Shown here piece by piece: positions 8,826-16,715 of a DNA stretch of 64,000 bases. How positions within the stretch are numbered: the first letter of the stretch is position 1; each line of letters begins with the position of its first letter. The stretch lies in the NCBI RefSeq assembly GCF_044542075.1, contig NZ_JBITTU010000007.1, forward strand, positions 124,001-188,000. Direction: 5' to 3'. The position numbers were made by a program, and so were the translations under genes. Origin of the DNA: Leeuwenhoekiella sp044542075 (GTDB lineage Bacteria; Bacteroidota; Bacteroidia; Flavobacteriales; Flavobacteriaceae). A model generated the notes under the pieces. The model was given only the letters and a program-made list of their open reading frames with translations. It was not told the origin of the DNA and did not search any database.

Positions 8826-10202
8826 ATGAGTAAATACGATATTATTGTCTTAGGGAGTGGACCCGGTGGTTATGTTACAGCTATTCGTGCTTCACAATTA
8901 GGTTTTAAAACCGCTATTGTAGAAAAAGAAAGCCTTGGAGGTGTTTGTTTAAACTGGGGTTGTATCCCTACAAAAGCCCTTCTAAAAAGCGCACAGGTTT
9001 TTGAATATCTAAAACATGCAGAAGACTACGGTCTTAAAGTAGAGGGTGCAGATAAAGATTTTGATGCCGTAGTAAAACGTAGCCGCGGTGTTGCAGAAGG
9101 AATGAGCAAAGGAGTTCAATTCTTAATGAAGAAAAATAAAATTGACGTTATAAACGGTTTTGGAAAACTAAAAGCGGGTAAAAAAATTGACGTTGATGGT
9201 ACTGAATATAGTGCAGATAATATTATCATCGCTACCGGTGCTCGCTCTCGCGAATTACCTAGCTTACCACAAGACGGTAAAAAAGTAATAGGCTACCGTG
9301 AGGCAATGACCTTAAAAGATCAACCCAAAAGTATGATCATTGTAGGTTCTGGTGCTATAGGTTGTGAGTTCGGAAGTTTTTACAACTCTATGGGAACCGA
9401 AGTTACTATTGTTGAGTTTATGCCAAATATTGTTCCTGTTGAAGATGAAGAAGTATCTAAACAGTTTGAACGCAGTCTTAAAAAGACCGGTATTAAAATA
9501 ATGACCAACTCTTCTGTTGAGTCTGTTGATACTTCTGGCGATGGCGTTGTTGCAACTGTAAAAACAGCTAAAGGAGAAGAAAAACTACAAGCAGATATCA
9601 TCCTTTCTGCTGTGGGTATTAAAACTAACATTGAAGGTATAGGCCTTGAAGATGTAGGTATTATTACAGATAAAGATAAAGTGATTGTAAATGACTGGTA
9701 TCAAACAAATATACCGGGTTATTATGCAATAGGTGACATCACACCGGGACCAGCCTTGGCTCATGTTGCTTCTGCAGAAGGAATACTTTGTGTTGAAAAA
9801 CTTGCAGGAATGCATGTTGAAAAATTAGACTACGGAAACATCCCCGGTTGTACATACGCTTCACCTGAGATTGCATCTGTAGGTATGACTGAAAAACAAG
9901 CTAAAGAAGCTGGTTACGAACTTAAAATAGGTAAGTTTCCGTTCTCTGCATCTGGTAAAGCAAGTGCTTCTGGTAACAAAGATGGCTTTGTAAAAGTGAT
10001 TTTTGATGCAAAATATGGGGAGTGGTTAGGTTGCCATATGATAGGCGCCGGCGTTACCGATATGATTGCTGAAGCTGTTTTAGGACGTAAGCTAGAAACT
10101 ACTGGTCACGAAGTCCTAAAAGCTATTCACCCGCATCCTACTATGAGTGAAGCAGTGATGGAAGCTGTTGCTGCTGCTTACGATGAAGTGATACACTTAT
10201 AG
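8826..10202 (+). CDS. lpdA: Dihydrolipoyl dehydrogenase (E3), first copy
   Basis: 458 residues from the ATG at 8826. The open frame extends to 8691, but that part overlaps the previous gene and has no E3 homology, and a -7 promoter element lies within it. FAD motif GSGPGGY, redox-active disulfide GGVCLNWGC, NAD motif GSGAIGCEFG and the C-terminal HPHPTMSEA active-site loop are present. E3 reoxidises dihydrolipoamide of 2-oxo acid dehydrogenase complexes. A second, different E3 lies at 53690-55096. The stop codon opens a heptamer repeat and a strong terminator follows. Confidence 0.95.
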   Translation: MSKYDIIVLGSGPGGYVTAIRASQLGFKTAIVEKESLGGVCLNWGCIPTKALLKSAQVFEYLKHAEDYGLKVEGADKDFDAVVKRSRGVAEGMSKGVQFLMKKNKIDVINGFGKLKAGKKIDVDGTEYSADNIIIATGARSRELPSLPQDGKKVIGYREAMTLKDQPKSMIIVGSGAIGCEFGSFYNSMGTEVTIVEFMPNIVPVEDEEVSKQFERSLKKTGIKIMTNSSVESVDTSGDGVVATVKTAKGEEKLQADIILSAVGIKTNIEGIGLEDVGIITDKDKVIVNDWYQTNIPGYYAIGDITPGPALAHVASAEGILCVEKLAGMHVEKLDYGNIPGCTYASPEIASVGMTEKQAKEAGYELKIGKFPFSASGKASASGNKDGFVKVIFDAKYGEWLGCHMIGAGVTDMIAEAVLGRKLETTGHEVLKAIHPHPTMSEAVMEAVAAAYDEVIHL

Positions 10203-10242
10203 ACTTTAGACTTTAGACTTTAGACTTTAGACTTTAGACTTT
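10201..10242. repeat. Heptamer tandem repeat (AGACTTT) x6
   Basis: Six perfect copies of the 7-base unit AGACTTT, beginning in the stop codon of lpdA (TAG at 10200-10202). Because the stop comes first, copy-number changes would not alter the protein. The repeat sits directly before the terminator. Confidence 0.97.
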
Positions 10243-10252
10243 AGGTAAAACT

Positions 10253-10291
10253 AAAAATCCTGTGACTCAACTAAGAGTTACAGGATTTTTT
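10253..10291 (+). terminator. Rho-independent terminator after lpdA
   Basis: Sixteen-base arms (10253-10268 and 10275-10290) pair with a single G-T wobble, with a 6-base loop and a T run in the right arm. It could also work toward the minus-strand gene ending at 10355. Confidence 0.85.
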
Positions 10292-10354
10292 ATTTACTTT
10301 AGATTTAGTGTCAAATTGAGCTTATCGAAATGTGATCAAACAAGTTCTTAGATA

Positions 10355-11080
10355 CTAAACCGGTATTAAATCACAAAACCAAAACTTAGTATCCCAGTGT
10401 TTTTGATCATCAGAAAAGCAATTATCATCATCACTTTCTAAAGGTTCATAGCCACGTAACACTTTTTCACCTATGCTAAAATTAATAGGGCTCTTAAAAA
10501 TAGGCCCATCATAGACAAAGGTGTGAAACTCGCCATTCTCTCCACAAGGATCAACTCCTGCTGGTAAGTCTTTAATAAATTGTTTATCAATCACGCGCCC
10601 TACAAACGACTCATTGAGAAGATTAGCATTTACACAAACCGTAATGGCTTTAAAACTCAGATCTATAAAATTGTGTATGAGTTCTGTTGTATTTTGTTTC
10701 CAAAGCGGAAAAACAGCTTTTAAACCCGCTTTCTGAAGTTGCTCCTCGCGATAGGCTTTTAAATCTTCAAGAAAAATATCTCCAAAAATACTATGCGTAT
10801 TTCCTGCTGCTTTTAAAACTTCAGCAGCATCCCCTAAAATTTTAGAATATTCAGACATACTCACATTGCCCGAAAGAAGAATCTTCTCTAATGGTAACCC
10901 AAGACTTTCAGCCTGCAAATCTAAAAGAACTTCTCGCAAACCGTGCATAGAAACCCTATCAACATCAGAGTTTACTGTTGTAACTAACTTCGTGATTTTA
11001 TATTCTTGCTGCTCCAGCATATTGTAAAGCGCAAAGGCGGAATCTTTACCACTACTCCAATTAAAATAGGCCTGTTTCAA
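10355..11080 (-). CDS. Dph6-like ATP-pyrophosphatase (diphthine-ammonia-ligase family, PP-loop)
   Basis: 241 residues. The PP-loop SSGKDS (9-14) near the N-terminus and the downstream segments GDIFLEDLKAYRE and DPCGENGEFHT are typical of the family named after diphthine-ammonia ligase. Bacteria lack diphthamide, so the bacterial members must do something else, and the substrate is not known to me. The gene starts 6 bp after aroQ ends, so both share a transcript. Fold and ATP-binding site are well supported; the reaction is not. Confidence 0.85.
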   Translation of the reverse strand: MKQAYFNWSSGKDSAFALYNMLEQQEYKITKLVTTVNSDVDRVSMHGLREVLLDLQAESLGLPLEKILLSGNVSMSEYSKILGDAAEVLKAAGNTHSIFGDIFLEDLKAYREEQLQKAGLKAVFPLWKQNTTELIHNFIDLSFKAITVCVNANLLNESFVGRVIDKQFIKDLPAGVDPCGENGEFHTFVYDGPIFKSPINFSIGEKVLRGYEPLESDDDNCFSDDQKHWDTKFWFCDLIPV

Positions 11081-11086
11081 ATTGAA

Positions 11087-11512
11087 TTATAAAAATGATT
11101 TAATTGCCAACTCGTAACTTTTGAGACCAAAACCTACGATAATTCCTGCGGCATTTTTTGAAATGTATGAATGATGGCGAAAAGATTCACGTGCAAACGT
11201 ATTAGAAATATGCACCTCGATAACCGGTACAGAAACTGCCGCAATTGCATCACCTATACCTACCGAAGTATGCGTATATGCTGCTGCGTTTAAAACAATA
11301 CCATCAAAAACACCATCTGCCTCCTGAATTTTTGAAATTAAATCTCCTTCACTATTTGATTGAAAATAAGAAAGCTCAGTTTCTTTAAACTGAAACTGAA
11401 GCGTAGAAAAATAATCTCCAAACGATTGATTCCCATAAACATCAGGTTCGCGTTTGCCTAAAAGATTAAGATTGGGACCGTTTATGATGAGTATTTTGAG
11501 TTCTTTTGCCAT
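11087..11512 (-). CDS. aroQ: 3-dehydroquinate dehydratase type II AroQ
   Basis: 141 residues from the ATG at 11512. The open frame reaches 11557, but a full promoter (-33 and -7) overlaps those codons and AroQ normally starts just before ILIINGPNLNLLG. GPNLNLLGKREPDVYG carries catalytic Tyr26; NAAAYTHTS, EVHISN and ESFRHHS form the rest of the active site. The enzyme converts 3-dehydroquinate to 3-dehydroshikimate in aromatic amino acid synthesis. Followed by the Dph6-like gene. Confidence 0.93.
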   Translation of the reverse strand: MAKELKILIINGPNLNLLGKREPDVYGNQSFGDYFSTLQFQFKETELSYFQSNSEGDLISKIQEADGVFDGIVLNAAAYTHTSVGIGDAIAAVSVPVIEVHISNTFARESFRHHSYISKNAAGIIVGFGLKSYELAIKSFL

Positions 11513-11529
11513 TGATTTTATTTGTGATT

Positions 11530-11558
11530 CAAATATAGCCGTTTCCTTCAAATTCAAA
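11530..11558 (-). promoter_or_regulatory. Promoter of aroQ with -33 and -7 elements
   Basis: On the minus strand TTTG (11558-11555), a 17-base spacer and TATATTTG (11537-11530) match the Bacteroidota promoter pattern. The -7 element ends 18 bp before the ATG at 11512. Confidence 0.6.
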
Positions 11559-11563
11559 GAATA

Positions 11564-12136
11564 CTAAAACCGATAACCTAATCCTAAATTCAAGTAATTG
11601 GTTTTTATTTTGGGTGCATTATCAATTTTAAAATAATCATTCAATTGAAAGATATAGCGTGCTTCTAAAAATAGATTTTCAGTAAAATCATATCCTAATC
11701 CTGCACCAGCTCCTATATTTAACTTATTGATGTCATCTTCAAATGTACCCAAGTTTTCTAAGATATAGGTAAACTGAGGTCCTACCTGAATATTTAAACC
11801 TCCAACACCCACATAATAATTCAACAAAAAGGGTATCTGCAAAAAATCAGCTTCATTATAATTGGCATAGTTGATATGACCACTCAAGCCTAAGGTTTCT
11901 GTAAAACGATATTGAACGCCTAGACCTACAAAAAAACCACTTTCAGCATTAGTTTCTTCTAAATAAGCACTACTTATAACAGGATCAAAATCATTAAATG
12001 AATCAATCATGGTTAAGTCTGCTGTTAGTTTACTAGTGCTCAACAAATACCCTGCGTTAATATCAAACTTGAATTCTTGAGCGTTTACCATGTAGCTTAA
12101 AAGCATAGTAAGAATACATAAAGTAGTTTTTTCCAA
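11564..12136 (-). CDS. Outer-membrane beta-barrel protein (PorT/OMP_b-brl type), paralog 1
   Basis: 190 residues with a signal peptide ending near VNAQ. The mature part alternates polar and hydrophobic residues in strand-length blocks and ends LNLGLGYRF, a terminal phenylalanine typical of outer-membrane barrels. It is the most divergent of four tandem barrel genes, with VGLGVQYRF and LEARYIF strands aligning with the neighbours. The 5' region lacks a clear -7 motif. Specific function is unknown; proteins of this family are often small structural pores. Confidence 0.8.
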   Translation of the reverse strand: MEKTTLCILTMLLSYMVNAQEFKFDINAGYLLSTSKLTADLTMIDSFNDFDPVISSAYLEETNAESGFFVGLGVQYRFTETLGLSGHINYANYNEADFLQIPFLLNYYVGVGGLNIQVGPQFTYILENLGTFEDDINKLNIGAGAGLGYDFTENLFLEARYIFQLNDYFKIDNAPKIKTNYLNLGLGYRF

Positions 12137-12184
12137 AATAATTAGTTCTAAAATTTTGAACGAATATAAATATTTTCTAAAAAC

Positions 12185-12211
12185 AAAAGCCCCGCATTGC
12201 AGGGCTTTTTC
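12185..12211 (-). terminator. Terminator after barrel paralog 2
   Basis: AAAAGCCC (12185-12192) pairs with GGGCTTTT (12202-12209). On the minus strand the hairpin is followed by a T-rich run, so it ends the gene at 12237. Confidence 0.75.
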
Positions 12212-12236
12212 ATTTAAGTAACTAAAGATTATTATT

Positions 12237-12764
12237 TTAAAATCTGTAACCTACTCCTATTTGAAGCGAGTTTATTTTTCCTTTAAAATCTTTAGGTATT
12301 CCTTGCACATCGCCAATACGATTGGTTAATTCAAGACTATATCTCGCGTCAATGAAAAAGTTATCAGTAATGTCATAACCTATACCAAAACTGGCATCAA
12401 TTCCTAATTCATTATATCCCTCACCTCCCTCTTCTAGGTCTATAGTAGCCTGAGGTCCTGCCATAATATTAAAGTTAGATTCTGAGATATAATATTTTAA
12501 TAAAACAGGAATAAATAAGACGCTAGCATCGTTAATATTTCCATATAATACTTCTGGTTGTAAATGAAGTGAACCATTAAGGTCAATGTCTGCAAGTGCT
12601 CCTACATAAAACCCGGAGTCCGATTCTGAAATCGACCCTTGATTGTCTGCGCTAATTTTAACTTCCGCGTTTAAGAAACCTCCTGTAAAACCAAATTTAG
12701 TTTCTTGCGCAGATACTGATAATGCCGATAAGGCAAACAATAGAATAAATGTAATTTTTTTCAT
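12237..12764 (-). CDS. Outer-membrane beta-barrel protein (OMP_b-brl type), paralog 2
   Basis: 175 residues. The signal peptide is MKKITFILLFALSALSVSAQ. Barrel strands include FYVGALADI, LHLQPEVLYG and FFIDARYSLEL, and the protein ends LQIGVGYRF. The order 'xQPEVxYG...FIPVLLKYYI...NIMAGPQ' is shared with the other three barrels of this cluster. It has its own terminator at 12185-12211. Function unknown. Confidence 0.8.
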   Translation of the reverse strand: MKKITFILLFALSALSVSAQETKFGFTGGFLNAEVKISADNQGSISESDSGFYVGALADIDLNGSLHLQPEVLYGNINDASVLFIPVLLKYYISESNFNIMAGPQATIDLEEGGEGYNELGIDASFGIGYDITDNFFIDARYSLELTNRIGDVQGIPKDFKGKINSLQIGVGYRF

Positions 12765-12905
12765 TAAAAAAGTTTATTTGTTTCTGCTAAAATAAAACTT
12801 CAACTAATATAATAGTTAAACCTCAATTATATTTAGCACAAATAAATTATTAAAATATTAATAATCAGAGTTTTATATTTACAATAAATTATTAATCTAA
12901 ATAAT

Positions 12906-12937
12906 AAAAAAAGCCCCACACAAGTGGAGCTTTTAAA
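12906..12937 (-). terminator. Terminator after barrel paralog 3
   Basis: AAAGCCCCAC and GTGGAGCTTT surround an ACAA loop. Read on the minus strand the single mismatch becomes a U-G wobble and a run of seven Ts follows. Confidence 0.8.
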
Positions 12938-12960
12938 TAGTTGGTTAGTTTAAGCGTTTT

Positions 12961-13563
12961 TTAGAATACAAAACCTACGCCTGCCTGTATTGCATAGTTG
13001 TATGCATTTACGTCATCATAGATTTTTGTAAAACCTCTTGTGTAACGACCTTGAATAAATAAACCGCTGTCAAATTTATATTCTAAACCTGCTGCAGTAC
13101 CAAATTCAAAATCATTTGCACCATCTACGATGTTTACATCACCACCATTATTAGTTGGCTCAAAATCAATCTCTTCATTAACTAAAAAGTTAAAAGAAGG
13201 TCCTGCCTGTAGGCTTAAACCATCTACTAAGTAAATTTTAGCCATTAATGGTACCTGAATGTAATCTAATTGATATTCTGTGTTATCATCAACATCAAAA
13301 ATATTATCCTGATCTATAGTAGCAATAGTTGCTCCTTGTGCAGAATAGATAACCTCTGGCTGAATAGAGAATTTTTCAGAGATAGGTAATTCAGCTACTA
13401 GACCTGCATAAAATGCCGTTCTTGAATCTGGATCGTTAGAATCGTCACCTGCAATATTTGCAAAGTTAACTCCACCTTTTACACCAAATTGAAAAGATTC
13501 CTGAGCTTTAGCTGCGGTTGTTCCTAAAGCGATAATACTTGCGATTAAAATTAGCTTTTTCAT
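12961..13563 (-). CDS. Outer-membrane beta-barrel protein (OMP_b-brl type), paralog 3
   Basis: 200 residues from the ATG at 13563; the frame reaches 13593, but a -7 element covers those codons and the signal peptide MKKLILIASIIALGTTAAKAQ starts at 13563. Shared strands are FGVKGGVNFANIAGD, FSIQPEVIYS, IQVPLMAKIYL, LQAGPSF and FIQGRYTRGF, ending GVGFVF. The closest relative in the window is the next barrel upstream (13903-14514). Function unknown, outer membrane location expected. Confidence 0.85.
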   Translation of the reverse strand: MKKLILIASIIALGTTAAKAQESFQFGVKGGVNFANIAGDDSNDPDSRTAFYAGLVAELPISEKFSIQPEVIYSAQGATIATIDQDNIFDVDDNTEYQLDYIQVPLMAKIYLVDGLSLQAGPSFNFLVNEEIDFEPTNNGGDVNIVDGANDFEFGTAAGLEYKFDSGLFIQGRYTRGFTKIYDDVNAYNYAIQAGVGFVF

Positions 13564-13590
13564 AAATTGTTTGTTGTTTATATTTCGCTG

Positions 13591-13598
13591 CAAAGCTA
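13591..13598 (-). promoter_or_regulatory. -7 element of barrel paralog 3
   Basis: TAGCTTTG on the minus strand matches TAnnTTTG, 28 bp before the ATG at 13563. No -33 TTG at standard spacing. Confidence 0.5.
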
Positions 13599-13650
13599 TA
13601 TTCTACAAGGGCTAACGAATGCTAAGACTTCTCTAATTTTATCTAAATAA

Positions 13651-13664
13651 TTGCCAATTGGCAA
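13651..13664. promoter_or_regulatory. Perfect 14-bp palindrome, candidate operator
   Basis: TTGCCAATTGGCAA equals its own reverse complement. It lies about 53 bp upstream of the -7 element of barrel paralog 3, a position that would suit an activator. Binding protein unknown. Confidence 0.45.
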
Positions 13665-13853
13665 CACCTTTACACTTAAAAGCTGAATGTTTTGAACTAC
13701 TGCTATTTAGGAATTTTTAGACTACACTAAGCGCTTTTAATAACCACACAAAATACTGATTGAGTTAATTTTGCAATTTATTGCACTTTATATCAGATTT
13801 ATTTTAAATGTTAAAACATGTTAATGAAAATAAATTTAAAAAGCCTACTGCAT

Positions 13854-13884
13854 AAAAAAAGCCCCGCAATGCGGAGCTTTAAAT
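13854..13884 (-). terminator. Terminator after barrel paralog 4
   Basis: AAAGCCCCGCA and TGCGGAGCTTT are separated by one base; on the minus strand the mismatch is a U-G wobble and a T run follows. Same design as the other two barrel terminators. Confidence 0.8.
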
Positions 13885-13902
13885 TTTCTATATTTTAACC
13901 TT

Positions 13903-14514
13903 TTAATTAAAGCTAAAACCAAGTGATGCAGAAAATACACCATTCTTAGCATCTAGAAAGTCAGTATCAACATTGTTCCCATTGTCATACACATCAGAGA
14001 AACCTTGAGTGTAACGAGCGTTTAAAAATAAACCTCCGTCAAACTTATACCCTACTCCTACTGCTCCTGCAAAATCAATATCATTAAAGTTATCTTCGTC
14101 GATATCTATACTTCCATTAGGGCCGTCAAGCTTACTATCTACTAAAAATCCTATTTGTGGTCCTGCTTCAACATACAATCCCTGCACTAAATAAAGCTTA
14201 GCTAAAACAGGTACATTAATATAGTTTAACTGAAATTCTGTATCCTGATCATTATCTCGTTGAACCAAATCAAAACCCTGACCCGAATACACAACCTCTG
14301 GCTGCACTGCAAATTTTTCAGTTACAGGAATTTCAAGAACAGCACCTAAATTAAACGATGTTCTGGCACTATCGTCATCAAAACCATCGCTACCGTCACC
14401 AGTAAAGTTTGAGAAGTTTACACCTCCTTTAACACCAAATGCAAGGTTACTTTGAGCCATAACCGATGTAGAGCCTGCTACTAATACTATTGCTGCAATA
14501 AATATTTTTTTCAT
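13903..14514 (-). CDS. Outer-membrane beta-barrel protein (OMP_b-brl type), paralog 4
   Basis: 203 residues from the ATG at 14514; an upstream in-frame ATG at 14559 is rejected because the signal peptide MKKIFIAAIVLVAGSTSVMAQ starts at 14514 and a -7 element lies between. Strands FGVKGGVNFSNFTGD, FAVQPEVVYSGQGF, INVPVLAKLYL, VEAGPQIGFLVD and FLNARYTQGFSDVYD align almost position for position with paralog 3. Ends LGFSFN. Divergent from xerD. Confidence 0.85.
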   Translation of the reverse strand: MKKIFIAAIVLVAGSTSVMAQSNLAFGVKGGVNFSNFTGDGSDGFDDDSARTSFNLGAVLEIPVTEKFAVQPEVVYSGQGFDLVQRDNDQDTEFQLNYINVPVLAKLYLVQGLYVEAGPQIGFLVDSKLDGPNGSIDIDEDNFNDIDFAGAVGVGYKFDGGLFLNARYTQGFSDVYDNGNNVDTDFLDAKNGVFSASLGFSFN

Positions 14515-14537
14515 AATGATAAGTTTTAAATTTGGGA

Positions 14538-14545
14538 CAAATCTA
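14538..14545 (-). promoter_or_regulatory. -7 element of barrel paralog 4
   Basis: TAGATTTG on the minus strand, 24 bp before the ATG at 14514. Matches TAnnTTTG; no standard-spaced -33 seen. Confidence 0.5.
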
Positions 14546-14622
14546 CTAGGTCTAAACAATGAAGATTCTTAACAGACAATTAAATATTATCTAAAGAAAT
14601 CCCAAATAGTATATCAGAATTA

Positions 14623-15519
14623 ATGAATTGGCAAAAATCCTTAACAGATTATAAAGTATACCTAAAGCTAGAGCGCGGTCTTTCTGAAAACTCTATTGTC
14701 AATTATGCCTTTGATATTCAAAAACTAATTAACTGGTTAACACTCTCTGATACCGAAACTACACCACTAAGCTTAAATAAAGAACATTTACAAGAGTTTA
14801 TATATAGTGTGGCAAAAGACCTCAACCCGGCTTCACAGTCGCGGTTAATATCAGGATTAAAGGGTTATTTTGATTATCTGGTTTTTGAAGATTATCGAAA
14901 AGACAATCCTACAGATCTTATTGAATCTCCTAAAATAGGCCGTAAACTACCCGATACACTTTCTGAAGACGAAGTAAATAGTATTATTGATGCTGTAGAC
15001 CTAAGTCTTCCGCAGGGAGAACGCAATAGAGCTATTTTAGAAACACTTTATGGTTGCGGTTTACGCGTTTCTGAATTATTAAATCTCAAGTTATCTGACT
15101 TGTTTTTTGATGAGGGTTATATTCTTGTCACCGGTAAAGGAGATAAGCAACGTTTTGTACCTATTGCCCCTATTACAATGCGCTATATAAACATATATAA
15201 AGATCAAATACGTATTCACGAAAATCCCAAACCAGAATTTAAAAACATACTCTTTCTCAACAGAAGAGGCGCCCAACTTACACGTGCTATGATTTTTACA
15301 ATCGTAAAGCAACACACTAAAATAGCAGGTATTCAAAAGACTATTAGTCCGCATACCTTTAGACATTCTTTTGCAACCCATTTATTACAAAATGGCGCAG
15401 ATTTACGCGCTATACAGTTGATGCTGGGTCATGAAAGTATTACAACTACTGAAATTTATATGCACATAGATCGTACTCATCTTGCGCAGGTAATGAATGA
15501 ATACCACCCTAGAAAATAA
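14623..15519 (+). CDS. xerD: Site-specific tyrosine recombinase XerD
   Basis: 298 residues, the usual XerC/D length. An N-terminal core-binding SAM-like domain (about 1-90, LERGLSENSIVNYAFDI) precedes the catalytic domain with Arg in YGCGLRVSEL, the HTFRHSFATHLL box (His-x-x-Arg), GHESITTT and the nucleophilic tyrosine in EIYMHID. It resolves chromosome dimers at dif with its partner. No mobile-element genes, attachment sites or cargo are adjacent, so this is the housekeeping recombinase. A terminator follows. Confidence 0.92.
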   Translation: MNWQKSLTDYKVYLKLERGLSENSIVNYAFDIQKLINWLTLSDTETTPLSLNKEHLQEFIYSVAKDLNPASQSRLISGLKGYFDYLVFEDYRKDNPTDLIESPKIGRKLPDTLSEDEVNSIIDAVDLSLPQGERNRAILETLYGCGLRVSELLNLKLSDLFFDEGYILVTGKGDKQRFVPIAPITMRYINIYKDQIRIHENPKPEFKNILFLNRRGAQLTRAMIFTIVKQHTKIAGIQKTISPHTFRHSFATHLLQNGADLRAIQLMLGHESITTTEIYMHIDRTHLAQVMNEYHPRK

Positions 15520-15527
15520 TTCATAAG

Positions 15528-15555
15528 AAAACCGACAGTTAAGTCGGTTTTTAAT
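15528..15555 (+). terminator. Terminator after xerD
   Basis: AAAACCGAC (15528-15536) and GTCGGTTTT (15543-15551) pair perfectly around a 6-base loop, with the T run at the end. Confidence 0.85.
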
Positions 15556-15574
15556 TCTCTAAGTATAGGTCTAG

Positions 15575-15937
15575 CTAATTATCAACTACCAGTCGTATAG
15601 GCAGAAAATAAGTTTGCCCCTTTATGACCTTAGCAGAAAGTTTCTTGTAATTAAGACTATTTTGAATTGAATTTCTAATAACCAAATCATCTGTAGATAC
15701 ATTTAAAACTACAATCTCGTTCTCTTTATTAACGGTAAACGAAATTTGAATTACGGTCTCTTCACTAACTTTAAATGTAGAAGTACTTAGTAAACTTACT
15801 AATTGTTTATTCATAGAAGCTTTTGCTTCTTTACTGGTAGTTTTACCTACCGGCTTAGTAGGATCTACTGTGTTTGCGCTTAGAACACTTCCGCTAATGA
15901 TTGCAATTGCAAGCATAAAAATTTTGATTGATTTCAT
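15575..15937 (-). CDS. Small secreted protein, TonB-C-like, paralog A
   Basis: 120 residues with signal peptide ending near VLSAN. The mature part has a conserved DPTKPVGKTTSKEAKASMNKQL linker-helix and then a TonB-C-terminal-like beta pattern, ISFTVNKENEIVVLNVST followed by the helix and KGQTYFLPIRL. It is a clear paralog of 16122-16484, with the same length. No membrane anchor or proline-rich spacer of a true TonB is seen. Function unknown; a stand-alone periplasmic domain is likely. Confidence 0.7.
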   Translation of the reverse strand: MKSIKIFMLAIAIISGSVLSANTVDPTKPVGKTTSKEAKASMNKQLVSLLSTSTFKVSEETVIQISFTVNKENEIVVLNVSTDDLVIRNSIQNSLNYKKLSAKVIKGQTYFLPIRLVVDN

Positions 15938-16062
15938 AATATTTGATTTTTTGATTGATATTATAAAGACAATCAGAAAATACTACAGTTACAGTTTAAA
16001 ATAATCGTTAACATTATTTTAACTTTATAACTTATTGAAATCTAAATTTTTACAATTTTATG

Positions 16063-16096
16063 CAAAGAAAAAGCCCGACTTAACAGCCGAGCTCTT
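16063..16096 (-). terminator. Terminator after secreted paralog B
   Basis: Read on the minus strand, AGCTCGGC (16093-16086) and GTCGGGCT (16079-16072) pair with two G-U wobbles around a 6-base loop and are followed by TTTTTCTTT. Confidence 0.7.
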
Positions 16097-16121
16097 TCCC
16101 CTAACTAAACAAAATTTTTGT

Positions 16122-16484
16122 TTATAAACTACCTTCCAAAACCACCGGTAGATAATAGGTTTGTCCCTTTAAAGCATTTGCTTTGATTTTTTTGTAATTA
16201 AGTCTATTCTGAATAAACTGTTCTACTTGTGAATTTTCTGTTTCCACATTAAGTACAACTACCTCACCCTCATTATTTATTGTGAAAGAAACAGTTGTAG
16301 TAACTGTCTGAATTAAATTCAGGTTTGACCTTGTTAATAAAGAACTCAGTTCTTTATTCATTGAGGCTTTTACAGCTTCACTAGTAATCTTTTTAACTGG
16401 GTTTGTAGGTTCTGTAGAATTTGCGTGCAAAGCACTACTAAATACAATTAATCCTGCTAATGCGATTGTCTTTAAATAATTCAT
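16122..16484 (-). CDS. Small secreted protein, TonB-C-like, paralog B
   Basis: 120 residues from the ATG at 16484; the frame opens further to 16547 but the signal peptide MNYLKTIALAGLIVFSSALHAN starts at 16484. It mirrors paralog A: EPTNPVKKITSEAVKASMNKEL, then VSFTINNEGEVVVLNVET and KGQTYYLPVVL. The leaders just before both starts are also alike (TTTGATTTTTGATTGATA-like on the plus strand), so the pair was duplicated with its 5' region. Function unknown. Confidence 0.7.
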   Translation of the reverse strand: MNYLKTIALAGLIVFSSALHANSTEPTNPVKKITSEAVKASMNKELSSLLTRSNLNLIQTVTTTVSFTINNEGEVVVLNVETENSQVEQFIQNRLNYKKIKANALKGQTYYLPVVLEGSL

Positions 16485-16656
16485 AATGTTTGATTTTTGA
16501 TTGATACTTAAAAGACGCCTTAAACCTATTTGAGTTACAGTACACACCCTGTTTTAACATAGTCTTAACGTATTTAGTGATTGATAATCAGTCATTTAAA
16601 ATTATTGCTAAATCAATTAACTAAATAGTATTATGCTCAAAATCAGAATTTTAAAA

Positions 16657-16690
16657 AAAAAAAGGCTTTCCAAATGGAAAGCCTTTTTTT
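16657..16690 (-). terminator. Terminator after sucC
   Basis: GGCTTTCC (16664-16671) and GGAAAGCC (16676-16683) pair around AAAT, extended by A and T runs on both sides, so the hairpin can act in both directions. Confidence 0.9.
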
Positions 16691-16715
16691 AAAAGATTCT
16701 ATTTTATTTTCTACA

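Larger units (their letters stand above)
13564..13902. other. Intergenic region between barrel paralogs 3 and 4
   Basis: No gene is seen in these 339 bases. They hold the -7 element of paralog 3 (13591-13598), a perfect 14-base palindrome (13651-13664), an 8-base palindrome AAGCGCTT (13729-13736) and the terminator of paralog 4 (13854-13884). Confidence 0.7.

Noticed and set aside
10201..10242. Heptamer run as a CRISPR or phase-variation switch
   Set aside because: Units are contiguous without spacers, and the stop codon comes before the run so no reading frame is switched.
14623..15519. Tyrosine recombinase as sign of an integrative element
   Set aside because: The gene has XerD length and motifs, no direct repeats, tRNA or cargo lie next to it, and the neighbours are ordinary chromosomal genes.
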